Assembly: GCF_023715705.1 (NCBI RefSeq)
Contig: NZ_JAMBOS010000011.1
Span: 1-64,000, forward strand
Reading direction: 5' to 3'
DNA: 64,000 nt
Source of the DNA: Halalkalibacter oceani
Lineage (GTDB): Bacteria > Bacillota > Bacilli > Bacillales > Bacillaceae_D
Part shown: positions 34,990-46,040 of the stretch, piece by piece
Layout of the letters: each line of letters opens with the position of its first letter
Position numbering within the stretch: position 1 is the first letter of the stretch
Translations under genes and position numbers: made by a program
The notes under the pieces: model-generated
Databases searched by the model: none
Seen by the model: only the letters and a program-made list of their open reading frames with translations
Told to the model about the DNA's origin: nothing

Positions 34990-35869
34990 GGCTTTCTCCC
35001 TCCTTCTTCAACATTGGAAAACCGAGGCGTTCCCGCTCCTCGTAATAAATCCTCGCCGCAGTACGAGCGAGATTGCGGACACGGCCGATATAGCCGGTGC
35101 GCTCCGTCACTGAAATCGCTCCGCGCGCATCAAGCAAATTAAAAGTGTGAGAGCATTTCAAAATATAATCATAGGCTGGAAAAACAAGGTTCTCGTCCAA
35201 GGCGCGCTTCGCTTCCTGCTCATAGGTTCCAAAAAGAGTGAACAGCATCTGGCTGTCTGACACTTCAAATGTATATTTCGAATGTTCATATTCCGGCTGC
35301 TTGAAAATATCGCCATAGGTAAAGCCCTCGACCCATTCTAAGTCAAAGACATTTTCCTTATCCTGAATATAGGAGGCGAGCCGCTCCAGTCCATATGTAA
35401 TCTCCGCTGAAACTGGATTGGCTTCAAGTCCGCCAACCTGCTGGAAGTAGGTGAACTGGGTAATTTCCATCCCATCGAGCCACACTTCCCAGCCTAATCC
35501 GGCACAACCGAGCGTCGGATTTTCCCAGTTATCCTCAACGAAACGGATATCATGCTCCAGTGGATCAATTCCCAATGCTTTCAAGCTGTCAAGATATAGC
35601 TCTTGAATGTTTAAAGGAGACGGCTTCATGATTACCTGAAACTGGTGATGCTGATAAAGCCGGTTCGGATTTTCACCGTAGCGGCCGTCAGCCGGCCGCC
35701 GTGACGGCTCAACATAAGCGACATTCCACGGTTCTGGACCAATCGTCCGCAAGAGCGTAAACGGACTCATCGTTCCGGCCCCTTTTTCGGTATCATAGGC
35801 TTGCATAATCATGCAGTTCTGTTTTGACCAGTACTGTTGCAGGGTCAAAATCATCGTTTGTACATTCAC
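34982..35869 (-). CDS. glyQ: Glycyl-tRNA synthetase alpha subunit
   Basis: The 295-residue catalytic alpha chain that activates glycine and charges tRNA-Gly. Class II motifs are seen in [53 protein letters not shown] and [10 protein letters not shown]. Start is GTG with AAGGGGG upstream, which gives the family N terminus [11 protein letters not shown]. It is the first gene after the T-box leader. Confidence 0.97.
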   Translation of the reverse strand: MNVQTMILTLQQYWSKQNCMIMQAYDTEKGAGTMSPFTLLRTIGPEPWNVAYVEPSRRPADGRYGENPNRLYQHHQFQVIMKPSPLNIQELYLDSLKALGIDPLEHDIRFVEDNWENPTLGCAGLGWEVWLDGMEITQFTYFQQVGGLEANPVSAEITYGLERLASYIQDKENVFDLEWVEGFTYGDIFKQPEYEHSKYTFEVSDSQMLFTLFGTYEQEAKRALDENLVFPAYDYILKCSHTFNLLDARGAISVTERTGYIGRVRNLARTAARIYYEERERLGFPMLKKEGESHE

Positions 35870-35908
35870 AATAAAACCCCCTTGAAAAAATTCGAATAAG
35901 AAAACTGC

Positions 35909-36140
35909 AAAAAGCTCCCGCCCCTATGTCAGATATACGACATAGGGACGAGAGCTTATTTCCCGCGGTTCCACCCTACTTATTTAAGCGGCTTCTCCCG
36001 CTTAAATCACTTTCCTCTTACGTGCTCCGGAGTGCCTTCCTTATCAGGCTAAATCCCTAGCTCACACCATCCTAGGTTCGCTTTCTTTACCTGCTGATAA
36101 GTACTTCTTTCCTTCTGCGCACATTATTCATTTAGTAGCA
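35909..36140 (-). promoter_or_regulatory. Glycine T-box leader of glyQS
   Basis: Minus-strand leader. Stem I pairs CTTATCAG with CTGATAAG, followed by a specifier loop containing GGC (36036-36034), a glycine codon. The T-box AGGGTGGAACCGCGGG is at 35977-35962; its TGGA is complementary to the UCCA end of tRNA-Gly. The terminator stem pairs 35957-35939 with 35930-35912 (19 positions, few mismatches) and runs into a T tract (35913-35909). Uncharged tRNA-Gly should favour the antiterminator and allow glyQS expression. Confidence 0.95.
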
Positions 36141-36169
36141 TCATAACTGAACTTCCACTGCTCTGTCAA
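36140..36169 (-). promoter_or_regulatory. glyQS promoter
   Basis: TTGACA (36169-36164)-N18-TATGAT (36145-36140) on the minus strand. Transcription should begin near 36133 and enter the T-box leader directly. Confidence 0.75.
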
Positions 36170-36172
36170 TAT

Positions 36173-36928
36173 TTATGAGGAGGGGAAATCCATGCGTTCC
36201 AGCTGCTCTAAAAACCGCTTTGACTTTAATTTCAACCCTGAATATTCATCATAATAGCTGGAAATAATCGTTTTCATCTGCTGTTTCGTCTCCGGCTTCA
36301 AGGAAATTTGTCCAAGTCGATCTAACTCAATATAAAAAAACAACCGTAACAGTCGCGCTACTTGAGTCGTCAGACGGTAAGCATGCGGATCGCGATACAA
36401 GCAGCGCCCACACAAAAAACCTGCTTCCTTCACTGAAAAGGCAGCCGGCTCATCGGCGCGGCCACAGCTTGCACATTGATCAAGCTCCGGGCGGATCCCG
36501 GCTACCGCAAGCATTTTCATTTCAAAAATATAGAGCAGAACGTCGCGATCCATTCCTTCATCGATATAATGAAGCGTCTTAGCCAAAAGGTCAAACAGCG
36601 CCGGATTCGGCTGCCTTTCGTCCGTCAGCTTATCGGTCATTTCGACGATGTAGGCCGCGTAGGCGGCCAAAAATAGATCGTGCCTGACATCTTTAAAGGA
36701 GTCGATGATCTCCGCCTGCTGGAGCGTCCCGAGTCCGCTGCTTTTCTGAAAGAGAAAGGTTCCATGAATAAAGAGCTGCGACACGGCCGTTAACCGGCTT
36801 TTCGGCTTTTTCGCCCCTCGTGCCATGACACCTATTTTTCCGAATTCCCGTGTATATAGGGTGACAATTTTGTTTGATTCTCCATAATCGGTTGTCCGTA
36901 TCACAATTCCTTCTACTTTTTGCATCAT
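36173..36928 (-). CDS. recO: DNA repair protein RecO
   Basis: A 251-residue RecO, which loads RecA on SSB-coated DNA and anneals strands in the RecFOR pathway. The N-terminal OB fold opens QKVEGIVIRTTDYGESNKIVTLYTREFGKIG. The zinc-binding module has four cysteines in CASCGRADEPAAF..FLCGRCL (about residues 150-180). First of two ATGs; GGTGA lies six bases upstream, within a small hairpin (GGTT/AACC, CACC/GGTG) formed with the yqzL end. It follows era and yqzL on the same strand. Confidence 0.95.
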   Translation of the reverse strand: MMQKVEGIVIRTTDYGESNKIVTLYTREFGKIGVMARGAKKPKSRLTAVSQLFIHGTFLFQKSSGLGTLQQAEIIDSFKDVRHDLFLAAYAAYIVEMTDKLTDERQPNPALFDLLAKTLHYIDEGMDRDVLLYIFEMKMLAVAGIRPELDQCASCGRADEPAAFSVKEAGFLCGRCLYRDPHAYRLTTQVARLLRLFFYIELDRLGQISLKPETKQQMKTIISSYYDEYSGLKLKSKRFLEQLERMDFPSS

Positions 36929-36970
36929 TGAGGTTCACCACACGGTCTGATTGTGAGGTGTCAAAACCTT

Positions 36971-37117
36971 TTAATGGGTTGGAGCGTCAAATGCTTCACT
37001 TTCCTCCGTGTCCTCTTGTCCAAACTGATCGTCCGACTCACGTTCAAGCTCTTTCATTAACAAGTACGTATCCAGATTACCCGTCATTGAAAAGATTTTC
37101 CAGGAAAAATCGAGCAT
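36971..37117 (-). CDS. yqzL: Small protein YqzL
   Basis: A 48-residue protein, MLDFSWKIFSMTGNLDTYLL followed by an acidic tail ending FDAPTH. It matches the YqzL family, a short protein always found between era and recO in Bacillus; its function is unknown. AAAGGTGG lies ahead of the ATG. The gap to recO is 42 bp, so it belongs to the same message. It is short and easily missed in annotation. Confidence 0.85.
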   Translation of the reverse strand: MLDFSWKIFSMTGNLDTYLLMKELERESDDQFGQEDTEESEAFDAPTH

Positions 37118-37302
37118 AACAGTTTTCCACCTTTCGTCATAAACGTCAACGCTCTATACTTGTATGATGACCTTGTTCACCCGTAATCATGTTAAGGAAA
37201 TATTGCTAATTGACCGCTCTTGACAACGACACAATGACAAATTTTTCTTGCTTTCTTTCATCATAATCGTTTTCTTTTAAAAAAACAATGGCTGTTCGCC
37301 CA

Positions 37303-37334
37303 GACCAAAAAGCCACAGGGATAAAGCGCCCTGT
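37303..37334 (-). repeat. Partial duplicate of the era terminator
   Basis: A 32-bp direct repeat of 37423-37454 with one difference. It repeats the left arm, loop and the first bases of the right arm, but the rest of the right arm is missing, so it no longer folds as the full terminator. Confidence 0.75.
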
Positions 37335-37344
37335 TTCCGAATTG

Positions 37345-37415
37345 GAGCGGCTTCGCGGCGCTCGGGGAGAAGAAAAGCGCTTCTCCCCTTTAAAAACCCG
37401 GCGCCGGCTTCGCTC
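37345..37415 (-). repeat. Divergent dispersed palindromic element, copy I
   Basis: Read on the minus strand it follows the same plan as the other copies with different bases. Outer stem GAGCG/CGCTC, loop motifs AAGCC and GCGAAGCC, second stem GGCGC/GCGCC (37358-37362 with 37401-37405), one-sided T-rich bulge GGGTTTTTAA and apical stem GGGGAGAAG/CTTCTCCCC (37364-37372 with 37380-37388). It directly follows the era terminator in the direction of transcription. Confidence 0.55.
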
Positions 37416-37422
37416 GCTCTTC

Positions 37423-37465
37423 GACCAAAAAGCCACAGGGATAAGGCGCCCTGTGGCTTTTTGGT

Positions 37466-37466
<1 letters not shown>
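37423..37466 (-). terminator. Terminator of era
   Basis: A perfect 18-bp stem (37423-37440 with 37449-37466) with an 8-nt loop. The era stop codon overlaps its first base, and the distal arm carries CTTTTTGG on the minus strand. Confidence 0.85.
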
Positions 37467-39505
<2,039 letters not shown>

Positions 39506-39552
39506 GGGAGGTTGCTCCTTTCGCTCAGACTCTTTGATATCAACGGCCCGTC

Positions 39553-39942
39553 CTATTTCAGCAATCGAAGTATCGGCGGAAGAAACAGGATGATACCAAT
39601 CACGACGGCAAACAAACAATACGTGAAGACAGCACCGGCGGCAATATCCTTTGCCCGCTTGGCCAATGGATGAAACTCCTCCGTGCAGAGATCGACGACC
39701 CGTTCAACCGCCGTATTCATCATTTCCAAGGCAAAGACTCCTGCTATCACCAAGAGCAAAAGAACCCAGTGCAAAAGCGGGAGCCTTAAAAAACCTGCCA
39801 GCGCAAGAACAACTGCTGCGATGATCAAGTGAAGCTGCATATTCTTCTCATGTGTGATCACATCACGAACTCCCTGCAAAGCAAAAGCAAAGGCTGCCAG
39901 TAACCGCTTGACTCCTCTTCTATTTCTATCGCGAAAGTCCAT
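39553..39942 (-). CDS. dgkA: Undecaprenol/diacylglycerol kinase family protein DgkA
   Basis: A 129-residue DgkA-type kinase, in Gram-positives mostly phosphorylating undecaprenol for the lipid carrier cycle. Three membrane helices follow an amphipathic start (RLLAAFAFALQGV). The catalytic region EMMNTAVERVVDLCTEEFHPLAKRAKDIAAGAV is conserved with its glutamates. The start overlaps the end of ybeY by 17 bases. Ribosome site is weak, consistent with coupling. Confidence 0.93.
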   Translation of the reverse strand: MDFRDRNRRGVKRLLAAFAFALQGVRDVITHEKNMQLHLIIAAVVLALAGFLRLPLLHWVLLLLVIAGVFALEMMNTAVERVVDLCTEEFHPLAKRAKDIAAGAVFTYCLFAVVIGIILFLPPILRLLK

Positions 39943-40396
39943 AGGCGCTCAAGATATCCTCTTGGCGAGAGAACATTTCTTTCTCTTCGTCTTCGTTAAG
40001 ATGATCATAGCCGAGCAGATGCAGCATTCCATGTACCGTTAAAAAGCCAAGCTCCCGCTCAAAGGAATGGCCGTATTCTTCTGCCTGGGAACGGATATGG
40101 GAAACCGAAATGATGATATCACCGAGGACATTTGGAAGCCCTTCAGCGACGACATCAAGCTCCTCTTCATCCTGTTCGTTTAAGGCAAATGAGATGACAT
40201 CTGTCGGCTGATCCTTGCCGCGATAGTCACGATTGATCTCCTGAATACGATCAAGGCTGACAAATGTGACCGATACCTCAGTCTCCCCTTCCACCTTTTC
40301 CAATTCGGCGGTTTTCGCCAGCAGCTCCTTAACGAGGTTTTGCTGAACCTCCGTGATCGTTGCCGTTTCATCGTTAATATCAACAGTTAGCTTCAT
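39926..40396 (-). CDS. ybeY: Endoribonuclease YbeY
   Basis: A 156-residue single-strand RNase for 16S rRNA 3' end processing and ribosome quality control. The zinc site is H122, H126, H132 in HGMLHLLGYDH. TDVISF and the LGDIIIS segment match the family. ATG with AAAGGGAG; it overlaps the pgpH stop as ATGA and the dgkA start downstream. Confidence 0.96.
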   Translation of the reverse strand: MKLTVDINDETATITEVQQNLVKELLAKTAELEKVEGETEVSVTFVSLDRIQEINRDYRGKDQPTDVISFALNEQDEEELDVVAEGLPNVLGDIIISVSHIRSQAEEYGHSFERELGFLTVHGMLHLLGYDHLNEDEEKEMFSRQEDILSAYGLSR

Positions 40397-42567
40397 TTTT
40401 TGTCTCCCTTTCCTTTTACATCCTCCGGATATTCAATCCGTTGATGGAAGGTCCCTTTTAACGTTTCACAAATCGAAACTGCGATTTTATCCAGCTCTTT
40501 CAACGTCAGGTCCGATTCATCGAATTGCCCGTCTTCCAGACGGCTTTGGATGATTTTGCGCACGAGTGACTCAATTTTATCAGGAGTCGGCTTTTGAATC
40601 GTCCGCACGGCAGCCTCGACGCTGTCGGCAATTCCGACGATCGCGGCTACTTTCGTTTGCGCTTTCGGTCCCGGATAGCGGAATTGCTCCTCAGGCAACG
40701 GATGGTCGGAATCCTGATTCGCTTTATGGTAAAAATACTTTAATAAGGTTGTGCCATGATGCTGTTCGGCAATATCAATAATTTCTTTTGGCATTTTGTA
40801 TTCCCGCAGCATATCGGCTCCATCGTATGGATGGGCGATAATAATCGTTTTACTCAGCTGTGGTGATATTTTATCATGCGGATTCTCCATCTTCATCTGG
40901 TTTTCAATAAAGAAATGAGGCCGCTTTGTTTTTCCAAGATCGTGGTAATAGGAGCCGACCCGGGCCAGTAAGCCGTTCTCGCCGATCGTTTCGCAAGCCG
41001 CTTCTGACAAATTCCCAACGACGACGCTATGATGATAGGTCCCCGGCGCCTCGACTAAAATCTTGCGCAGCAACGGATGGTTCGGATTTGATAATTCAAT
41101 CAGCTTTGTCGTCGACAGAATGCCAAAGCCCGCCTCAAAGAACGGCAGCAATCCGATTGTCAGCACGGCCGCCGTAAACCCTGACAAAAAGGCAAATCCG
41201 ACATGCATGCCAAGCTCGATCCAGTTGCTTTGCACAGTTTTCAAAAAGAGCAAAGATGCCACCGCGATAACGTTAATCGCAGAAACGAACAGTCCCGCCA
41301 GCAAGATCCGTGAAATTCGCGTCGACCTGCTTAGGAAATAGGCACCGGCGAACGAGCTGAACAGCATATAGAAGCCGTAGGTGAAATGAAACGTTCCGGC
41401 ACTGTTCGGATCACTGTAAATGACGCTGCCGATCACGGCAAAGATAATGCTCGTAAAAATCGCAAGCCGGGTATGGATCAGAAGCGTAATCAGCATCGCT
41501 CCTAACGAAACAGGAACGACAAAGCCAATCCCCTGAACTTGAAAGACTTCTAAAATACTTGTAACTTTAATCAGGGAAACCGTCAAAATAAAAATCAGTG
41601 TAAACATCAGCAGATGACTGTTATTGCGCTGGACCGAGGTCTGCGATTCATTTACATAATAAGCAAGCATGCTCATGATAAGCACGACGAGCAGCGCCAG
41701 CCCGATATACGGATAAATGTTAAAGGAATCGTCCAGCAATCCAACAAGACGAAGCTGTTCGTAGAGATCGTGATTAATAATCTCTCCTTCTTCGACGAGC
41801 AGCTGCCCTTCGCGGATGATCACCGGTTCGACGCTTTCCGCCGCCTCCTGACGCAGACGCTCTGTCGCTTCGGCGTCATAAATGTAGTTTGGAATAATCG
41901 CAAACTCGGCGATTTCCACCATTGCCTGCAATAAACGGTTACTGACGGTGGAAAACGAAATTTGATTGCTGACGTCACTCTTCGCTTCAGCGAGATCGCG
42001 AATCGTGACCCGCTCACTCATAATCTCATATACGGCATTGGTCGTCGCTTCCCTGGCAATTTGCAGCTGCGTTGGCGATGCGGAAAGTAGCGTAAGCAAT
42101 GTTTCCTCGCTCAGATCATTGCTTGTCCCATCCGAAAGCTCCTGCTCAACAAGGGCCAGCTGTTCATTCAGCTTCTCTTCCTGTGAAAGCTCCGATTCCG
42201 TCTCAGCCTCCGCTTCGGCAGTCTCATAGTCACTTTTCACCTGAAGGACAAGCTCAAAAATGTCATTGACTTTTACTACCTGATTTTGCGCATATTCGCG
42301 TTTCTGGTCATAAACTGGAGCGATCGCATCAATCGCTTCATTTTGTCGCCGCTCCGTTTCCACTTTATTTTCTACGGTAATAGGTGAACGAATATCCCGA
42401 TCGGCAATTTGCGAAAGGCGCACATCGAGCGTGTCCGGAATTACGCTTCCGAGCATAAGCAAGTATAGAAGAATCCCCATGATAAAAAAAAGGATTGTGC
42501 GAATATATTGATGGTCACGTAGCTGTTTCCACCATTTTTGCTGATCTATCGGCGCGCGTCTTCTCAT
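40393..42567 (-). CDS. pgpH: 7TM-HD cyclic-di-AMP phosphodiesterase PgpH
   Basis: A 724-residue membrane protein: one N-terminal helix, an extracellular 7TMR-HDED domain (about residues 50-280), seven membrane helices and a cytoplasmic HD domain. HD motifs are TYHHSVVVGNL, YYHDLGK, HPYDG and IAEQHHGTT. It degrades c-di-AMP and thereby affects cell wall and potassium homeostasis. The ATG has GGTGA six bases upstream. It follows phoH after a 163-bp gap with a hairpin. Confidence 0.95.
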   Translation of the reverse strand: MRRRAPIDQQKWWKQLRDHQYIRTILFFIMGILLYLLMLGSVIPDTLDVRLSQIADRDIRSPITVENKVETERRQNEAIDAIAPVYDQKREYAQNQVVKVNDIFELVLQVKSDYETAEAEAETESELSQEEKLNEQLALVEQELSDGTSNDLSEETLLTLLSASPTQLQIAREATTNAVYEIMSERVTIRDLAEAKSDVSNQISFSTVSNRLLQAMVEIAEFAIIPNYIYDAEATERLRQEAAESVEPVIIREGQLLVEEGEIINHDLYEQLRLVGLLDDSFNIYPYIGLALLVVLIMSMLAYYVNESQTSVQRNNSHLLMFTLIFILTVSLIKVTSILEVFQVQGIGFVVPVSLGAMLITLLIHTRLAIFTSIIFAVIGSVIYSDPNSAGTFHFTYGFYMLFSSFAGAYFLSRSTRISRILLAGLFVSAINVIAVASLLFLKTVQSNWIELGMHVGFAFLSGFTAAVLTIGLLPFFEAGFGILSTTKLIELSNPNHPLLRKILVEAPGTYHHSVVVGNLSEAACETIGENGLLARVGSYYHDLGKTKRPHFFIENQMKMENPHDKISPQLSKTIIIAHPYDGADMLREYKMPKEIIDIAEQHHGTTLLKYFYHKANQDSDHPLPEEQFRYPGPKAQTKVAAIVGIADSVEAAVRTIQKPTPDKIESLVRKIIQSRLEDGQFDESDLTLKELDKIAVSICETLKGTFHQRIEYPEDVKGKGDKK

Positions 42568-42616
42568 GATCCTTCACCCCGGTTCTCCTTTAATATCCCT
42601 TTTTACTTTTGAAGAA

Positions 42617-42680
42617 AGAGGCTGCCTCCCTGTCATCTCCGCAAGCAGCGCCAATGACAACTAGTTTCGAGTCAGCCTCT
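42617..42680 (-). other. Large hairpin between phoH and pgpH
   Basis: AGAGGCTG (42617-42624) pairs with CAGCCTCT (42673-42680); inside, TGTCA pairs with TGACA. There is no clean T tract, so it may be an attenuator, processing site or an old terminator module. Its GAGGCTG arms resemble the terminator parts of the dispersed units. Confidence 0.45.
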
Positions 42681-42730
42681 TCCTTATAAAGCGCCTCCTC
42701 TAAAAAGACGTCTTCTCTTTCCACTTTTCC

Positions 42731-43693
42731 TTACTCGTCCCCGCTTTGGTCATAGGCTTGGATAATTTGTTGAACAAGCGTGTGGCGTACGACATCCGAT
42801 TGCTGCAAATAAATAAAGGCAATGTCTTTTACCGCGGTTAAAATGTCAATCGCGACCTTCAATCCGGACTTCTTGCCTTTAGGCAAATCAACTTGGGTCA
42901 AATCACCATTGATTACCATTTTTGAACCGAAGCCGAGACGGGTAATAAACATCTTCATCTGTTCTTTCGTCGTATTTTGCGCTTCATCAAGAATGACAAA
43001 CGCATCGTCAAGCGTCCGACCCCGCATGTAGGCGAGCGGAGCGACCTCAATCGTCCCACGCTCCATTAAGCGGGCCGTCTGCTCAACGCCAAGGACGTCA
43101 TGTAAGGCATCGTAAAGGGGACGCAAATAAGGATCGACCTTTTCTTTTAAATCGCCTGGCAAAAAACCGAGACTTTCGCCAGCTTCAACCGCCGGGCGGG
43201 TGAGCACAATCCGTTTGACCAGCCCTTCTTTAAGAGCGGTAACAGCCATCACAACCGCAAGATAGGTTTTCCCCGTACCAGCCGGTCCGATTCCAAAAAC
43301 CATATCCTTCTTTTGAATAGCTGACACATAGTGCCGCTGACCGAGCGTCTTGGCCATAATCGGCTTCCCTTTAACGTTCACGGCAACTTTTTCATTATAG
43401 AGTTCATTCAGCTCATTAAGACGATCCGCCTCAGCGAGCTGGACGGCATAAACCACATCCCGCTCCGAGACGGTTATGCCTTTTCTAATCAGTTCAATCA
43501 GAGCTGCAAGAATCGAATGAACAAGCGCCACCTTTTCTGCTTCCCCCGTCACCAGGACTTCCTCTCCCCTTGTGACGAGCGTGACAGCCAGTAATTCTTC
43601 AATCCGCTTTAAATGTCGATCATTCGGACCGAGAAGCGCCTGGGTTTCGCTCGCATTCTTAACTTCCAGCTGAATGGTTTTCGTTTCTGACAA
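42731..43693 (-). CDS. phoH: PhoH family ATPase
   Basis: A 320-residue PhoH-like P-loop protein. Walker A is GIGPAGTGKTYLAVV and Walker B FVILDEAQN, typical of the PhoH helicase-like domain; the N terminus holds a KH-like region. Probably acts on RNA; role in Bacillus is open. No ATG lies near the start. A TTG with AAGGAG ten bases upstream gives the family start MSETKT; a TTG three codons earlier overlaps the yqfD stop (TTGA) but leaves almost no spacing. Confidence 0.92.
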   Translation of the reverse strand: MSETKTIQLEVKNASETQALLGPNDRHLKRIEELLAVTLVTRGEEVLVTGEAEKVALVHSILAALIELIRKGITVSERDVVYAVQLAEADRLNELNELYNEKVAVNVKGKPIMAKTLGQRHYVSAIQKKDMVFGIGPAGTGKTYLAVVMAVTALKEGLVKRIVLTRPAVEAGESLGFLPGDLKEKVDPYLRPLYDALHDVLGVEQTARLMERGTIEVAPLAYMRGRTLDDAFVILDEAQNTTKEQMKMFITRLGFGSKMVINGDLTQVDLPKGKKSGLKVAIDILTAVKDIAFIYLQQSDVVRHTLVQQIIQAYDQSGDE

Positions 43694-43698
43694 TAGAC

Positions 43699-44886
43699 TC
43701 AATCTCCTTGAATAATCGGCTTCTCCGATGTAATATCTTCGAGTACTTGGTAATGAATCTGTAAGTTAACTTTACCATTCCCTACGGCTTCGTGCAAAAC
43801 TTTTTCGCCAAGGATTTCCGCTCCTTCCGGTAAATGTTTCACTAAATCGACACGAGCCCGTTCTTTCGCTGCTTCAATCGCTTCCTCCTTTGTGTACGAA
43901 CGTGCATACTGATCTGTTTCATAATAATCAATTCGCTTGTACGACAACGGAAGCGTCCATTTCCAGATCCGAACCGGATTTTCCTGTTCAAATGGCTGAT
44001 AATTCTCTAACGTTTGCCGGGAAAAGCCCCATATCGGCACGCTAATGTCGGAAAAGGTCAGATAGTGCTTCGTCTGCCTTTCTCCGGTCAATGTCGAAAA
44101 CACTGTCTCAAGTGGAATGGAAACCGTTGACTTGTACCAAATTTCTCCACGTACAATTGCCTGGGCCGGTACGATCTCCGCCTTATCTTCTTTTCCAATA
44201 TATCCGGAGACGAGAATATCGCCCTTGCGCACAAAATCATTCGGCTTAACCATTGCCTGGCCATGCTCAACGAAAATATCGTGAATGACCGCTTCCTTTG
44301 TCGCGATCAGATGACGCGGGCTGTGCCGTTCCGCTTCCTCCGGCAGTTGTTGCTCAACGACTTCGAACTCAAAGGTCGTCCCTTTTTTCCGTACACCAAC
44401 CCATGTCGCGCCGGCGACCGCCTCTGTCACATCACGCTGAATCAATTCGACACTGGGAAGCGAAAAGTGAAACGCGCCCGGCTTAATCCCCATTTCCGTC
44501 ATCACTTGGCGCAGCTCATGCTCTACTTGTGGAGAAGCACCTTTAATTTCGATATGCCAGATCATATTGGATAAGACAAACATGATCGCAAAGAAGCTGC
44601 ACAGACCGACGACAAAGCCGGAACGTCCAACCATCCGCTTGAAAAAGAAAGGCCCGCCGCGCTTCTGGATAAATGTCGCATTACAGCTTGTCAGACGCAA
44701 CAGCGGTCTTAACCGCCGGACATCCTTTACGTACATGTAGAAAACAATCCGACTTTCGCTAATGCGGCGAATTTGCCAAATCGTGATCTTTTCCTCTATG
44801 CAACGATTGAGCAATCGCTCCGGGTAAGCGCCATCGACGCTGACTCGCACATATCCATAAAGCAGGTTGGTGATAGTCGTATTCAT
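43699..44886 (-). CDS. yqfD: Sporulation protein YqfD
   Basis: A 395-residue YqfD-family protein with one membrane helix near residue 90-110 and a large domain outside the membrane. SPOIVFA/YqfD-like features such as FHFSLPSVELIQRDVTEAV and VRKGDILVSGYIG are present. Mother-cell expressed in B. subtilis; required role not established. ATG with GGAGG about ten bases upstream. It follows yqfC, and the pair is conserved in spore formers. Confidence 0.9.
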   Translation of the reverse strand: MNTTITNLLYGYVRVSVDGAYPERLLNRCIEEKITIWQIRRISESRIVFYMYVKDVRRLRPLLRLTSCNATFIQKRGGPFFFKRMVGRSGFVVGLCSFFAIMFVLSNMIWHIEIKGASPQVEHELRQVMTEMGIKPGAFHFSLPSVELIQRDVTEAVAGATWVGVRKKGTTFEFEVVEQQLPEEAERHSPRHLIATKEAVIHDIFVEHGQAMVKPNDFVRKGDILVSGYIGKEDKAEIVPAQAIVRGEIWYKSTVSIPLETVFSTLTGERQTKHYLTFSDISVPIWGFSRQTLENYQPFEQENPVRIWKWTLPLSYKRIDYYETDQYARSYTKEEAIEAAKERARVDLVKHLPEGAEILGEKVLHEAVGNGKVNLQIHYQVLEDITSEKPIIQGD

Positions 44887-44925
44887 TGTTAATTGTCTCC
44901 TCCTTTAACACTCGGTATACGTCAC

Positions 44926-45228
44926 TTATGTATCGGTGTCATCTATATACAGAACCTGATCAATTCTTCCTTCCAGCAATAATTCTTCAGGCAATATCGT
45001 CTTAATGACAAAGTGATCTCCTTTAATTAAGAGGTGTCCATTTTTCAAGAGCAATCTAAGCTCCTGATTTGAGAAGCGCAAGACCCCACGGTGATTCTCG
45101 ATGTAAATATGAAGCTGACCGATCATCGTAATCCGTGGCAGGTCCATCATGACATCAGCGGGAAGCTGCATTTGTTTTGTCATCCATGTTGTCAGCTGCT
45201 GCCTAACCTTTTTCATTTTATCCTGCAC
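44926..45228 (-). CDS. yqfC: Sporulation protein YqfC (YabP family)
   Basis: A 100-residue protein of the YabP/YqfC family. The core LPRITMIGQLHIYIENHRGVLRFSNQELRLLLKNGHLLIKG is the conserved beta-rich part. GTG start with GGAG five bases upstream; an ATG four codons later is possible but poorly spaced. In B. subtilis yqfC-yqfD is a sigma-E operon; no clear sigma-E promoter was identified here. Confidence 0.88.
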   Translation of the reverse strand: MQDKMKKVRQQLTTWMTKQMQLPADVMMDLPRITMIGQLHIYIENHRGVLRFSNQELRLLLKNGHLLIKGDHFVIKTILPEELLLEGRIDQVLYIDDTDT

Positions 45229-45400
45229 CCCCTCTCCTTCATCTTTATGTGAAAGCGGCGTTGGATAGCACTCAAATCTGCACGGGGAGACCCTGCTGAA
45301 CGGCTGGACTTCTGCGACTCTTCCATCGGGAACGCTATGAGCGTCGAGACCAGCTTACAAATAACGAACATACGAACCCTTTTTTTGTTCATTCCCACGC
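45229..45400. other. Upstream region of yqfC with weak palindromic structure
   Basis: No gene is supported. It holds ACGCT-ATG-AGCGT and a wider GCTGG/CCAGC with CGAC/GTCG pairing near 45300-45355, possibly a decayed palindromic element of another family. A GAACATACGAAC direct repeat at 45366-45377 is not an inverted SOS box. Confidence 0.35.
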
Positions 45401-45450
45401 AAAAAAAAAGCAAGTCTTACCGGATAAAATGTATCCAGTAAGACTTGCTT
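45401..45450 (-). terminator. Terminator of the nfeD-floA operon
   Basis: A 19-position stem (45450-45432 with 45426-45408, one mismatch) with a short loop is followed on the minus strand by nine T. Confidence 0.92.
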
Positions 45451-45458
45451 CTTACATG

Positions 45459-46004
45459 TTAGCGGGGACGCTGAAAGGTTTGATGCGGCTTGCGCGCCCG
45501 TGGCTGACCGAGCACTTCAGCCCAGACAACAGCTTTCATCGCCTCATTGTTGGACAAACGGTTTAACTGAAGATCGAGCTTCTCGTTTGCACGCTGTGGC
45601 GTTTGCTGGCTGTTTCTTGCTGATTCGGCCGCCCGTTGTTGCCGGCGGCGCGCCTCCTCATAGCGTTTCTTCAGCTGTCTCTGCTCCTCTTCTATCTCGG
45701 CGACCGGACTCTCAAACTGCACCTCAGCTGTCTGCCGGGGCTGCTCTTCGCCCAAGCCGTCTGGTCCAGCATAAGTCGACCTGCGCGGACGTTCCGGCTC
45801 AGCTTCCTCCTGCTGGAAAATCTCACGCCAGTCGATTTTTCCCTGCCCCTGTTGCGGGCGACCGGAGCGTTGCTGCGGACGTGACTTCTGCCGCTGCTGC
45901 TCATTCTGGTTACCGCCTAAACGGTTAAGGAAGCTGATGATCCCGCCGATGATGATTAAGACGAGGAAGATATTGTTGAAGATAAACTCAAGCAAATTTT
46001 CCAT
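45459..46004 (-). CDS. Membrane-anchored protein behind FloA (YqfB-like position)
   Basis: A 181-residue protein with one N-terminal membrane helix (about residues 8-28, FNNIFLVLIIIGGIISFL), then a long charged tail rich in Gln, Arg and Glu (QQRSGRPQQGQG, EEEQRQLKKRYEEARRRQQ) with coiled-coil character. It ends with a conserved-looking NEAMKAVVWAEVLGQPRARKPHQTF. Function unknown. It is last in the nfeD-floA operon, where B. subtilis has yqfB, so a role around FloA microdomains is possible. ATG with GGAGGAG upstream. Confidence 0.7.
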   Translation of the reverse strand: MENLLEFIFNNIFLVLIIIGGIISFLNRLGGNQNEQQRQKSRPQQRSGRPQQGQGKIDWREIFQQEEAEPERPRRSTYAGPDGLGEEQPRQTAEVQFESPVAEIEEEQRQLKKRYEEARRRQQRAAESARNSQQTPQRANEKLDLQLNRLSNNEAMKAVVWAEVLGQPRARKPHQTFQRPR

Positions 46005-46040
46005 TATGCGTTCTCCTCCTTATCATCTTGGGGAGACTTC

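Noticed and set aside
45361-45380. GAACATACGAAC as a possible SOS (LexA) box
   Set aside because: The half-sites are in direct, not inverted, orientation, unlike CGAAC-N4-GTTCG.
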